Assembly (NCBI GenBank): GCA_013399875.1
Contig: VXAZ01000953.1
Span: forward strand, 3,285,890-3,349,889
Source of the DNA: Gymnorhina tibicen
Lineage: Eukaryota; Chordata; Aves; Passeriformes; Artamidae
Direction of reading: 5' to 3'
DNA: 64,000 nucleotides
The notes beneath the pieces were generated by a model. The model did not search any database and was not told the origin of the DNA. It worked only from the letters and a program-made list of their open reading frames with translations. The position numbers were made by a program, and so were the translations under genes. Shown in pieces: positions 63,901 through 64,000 of this stretch (position 1 is its first letter; each line of letters begins with the position of its first letter).

Positions 63901-64000
63901 CACCAAGGGATAGAGTATTGATGGGGCTGAGCCTTGAAACTACACAGCTGCTGGTAGTTCTGCTCTTCCTGCCCTGGGGAAGGACCTTGCCATCCTTCCC
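60966..64000. other. Gene-free stretch, no recognised exon
   Basis: The first about 125 bases are CpG-rich (several CG in 60985-61075), unlike the AT-rich DNA that follows, and may belong with the LTR. The rest is single-copy. A well-balanced AT-rich block at 62800-62880 has the look of a conserved enhancer, but this cannot be shown from one sequence. The right edge becomes GC-rich again near 63800. Confidence 0.4.
63800..63880 (+). promoter_or_regulatory. GC-rich segment with AP-1/ETS composite
   Basis: A short GC-rich run with several CpGs and GGGCGG (about 63803-63846) is followed by TGACTCA at 63860-63866, a perfect AP-1 site. It overlaps by two bases ACTTCCTG (63865-63872), the reverse of an ETS core. 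Such AP-1/ETS pairs are known in inducible enhancers and promoters. Function here is an inference from motif content. Confidence 0.3.

Overview
This window looks like nuclear DNA of a bird. The evidence is the repeat content. Several pieces of the CR1 LINE family are recognisable, both younger copies and much older CR1/L3-type copies. There are also a few MIR-like amniote SINE relics and probably one solo retroviral LTR. There is no Alu, L1 or other sign of a mammal. Repeats cover only a small part of the sequence, which fits a bird. Crocodile or turtle cannot be strictly excluded, because they carry the same old repeat families. There are no bacterial-type genes, and I found no tRNA or rRNA genes, no recognisable microRNA hairpin and no CRISPR array.

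I cannot support a protein-coding exon of any known gene anywhere in the 64 kb. Almost all open frames are short and most overlap other frames or repeats. The window reads as intergenic or long-intron sequence around one clear gene start: a CpG island at about 50.2-51.4 kb with a probable non-coding first exon ending in a strong splice donor at 50914/50915 on the plus strand. The coding exons of that gene would lie further right, perhaps outside the window, and I cannot name it.

Layout: 0-14 kb is unique sequence with one CR1 3' end (3.1 kb), a perfect 13-bp inverted repeat (8.07 kb) and a MEF2-type site (2.3 kb). A long (TCTTC)n array is at 14.8 kb. A decayed antisense CR1 is at 18.3-18.95 kb and CR1/L3 pieces are at 23.7 and 25.9 kb. 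At 26.5-27.6 kb lies a block with the window's most unusual open frame (about 250 codons, minus strand) and LTR-like signals. From 29.9 to 32.9 kb is an old CR1/L3-type LINE with a younger CR1 inserted into it in the opposite direction. Candidate promoter and enhancer sequence lies at 36.3-36.9 kb. Another old LINE is at 39.2-40.6 kb. A GC-richer stretch with a duplicated splice-donor motif is at 41.7-41.95 kb. Beyond the CpG island are two MIR-like SINE relics (54.05 and 57.7 kb), a 500-bp probable solo LTR with near-matching target duplications (60.47-60.97 kb) and a GC-rich AP-1/ETS composite at the right edge (63.8-63.9 kb).

I did not find a convincing new biological system. The observations below are small, and each can be tested with a repeat-library search, a multi-bird alignment or transcript data.
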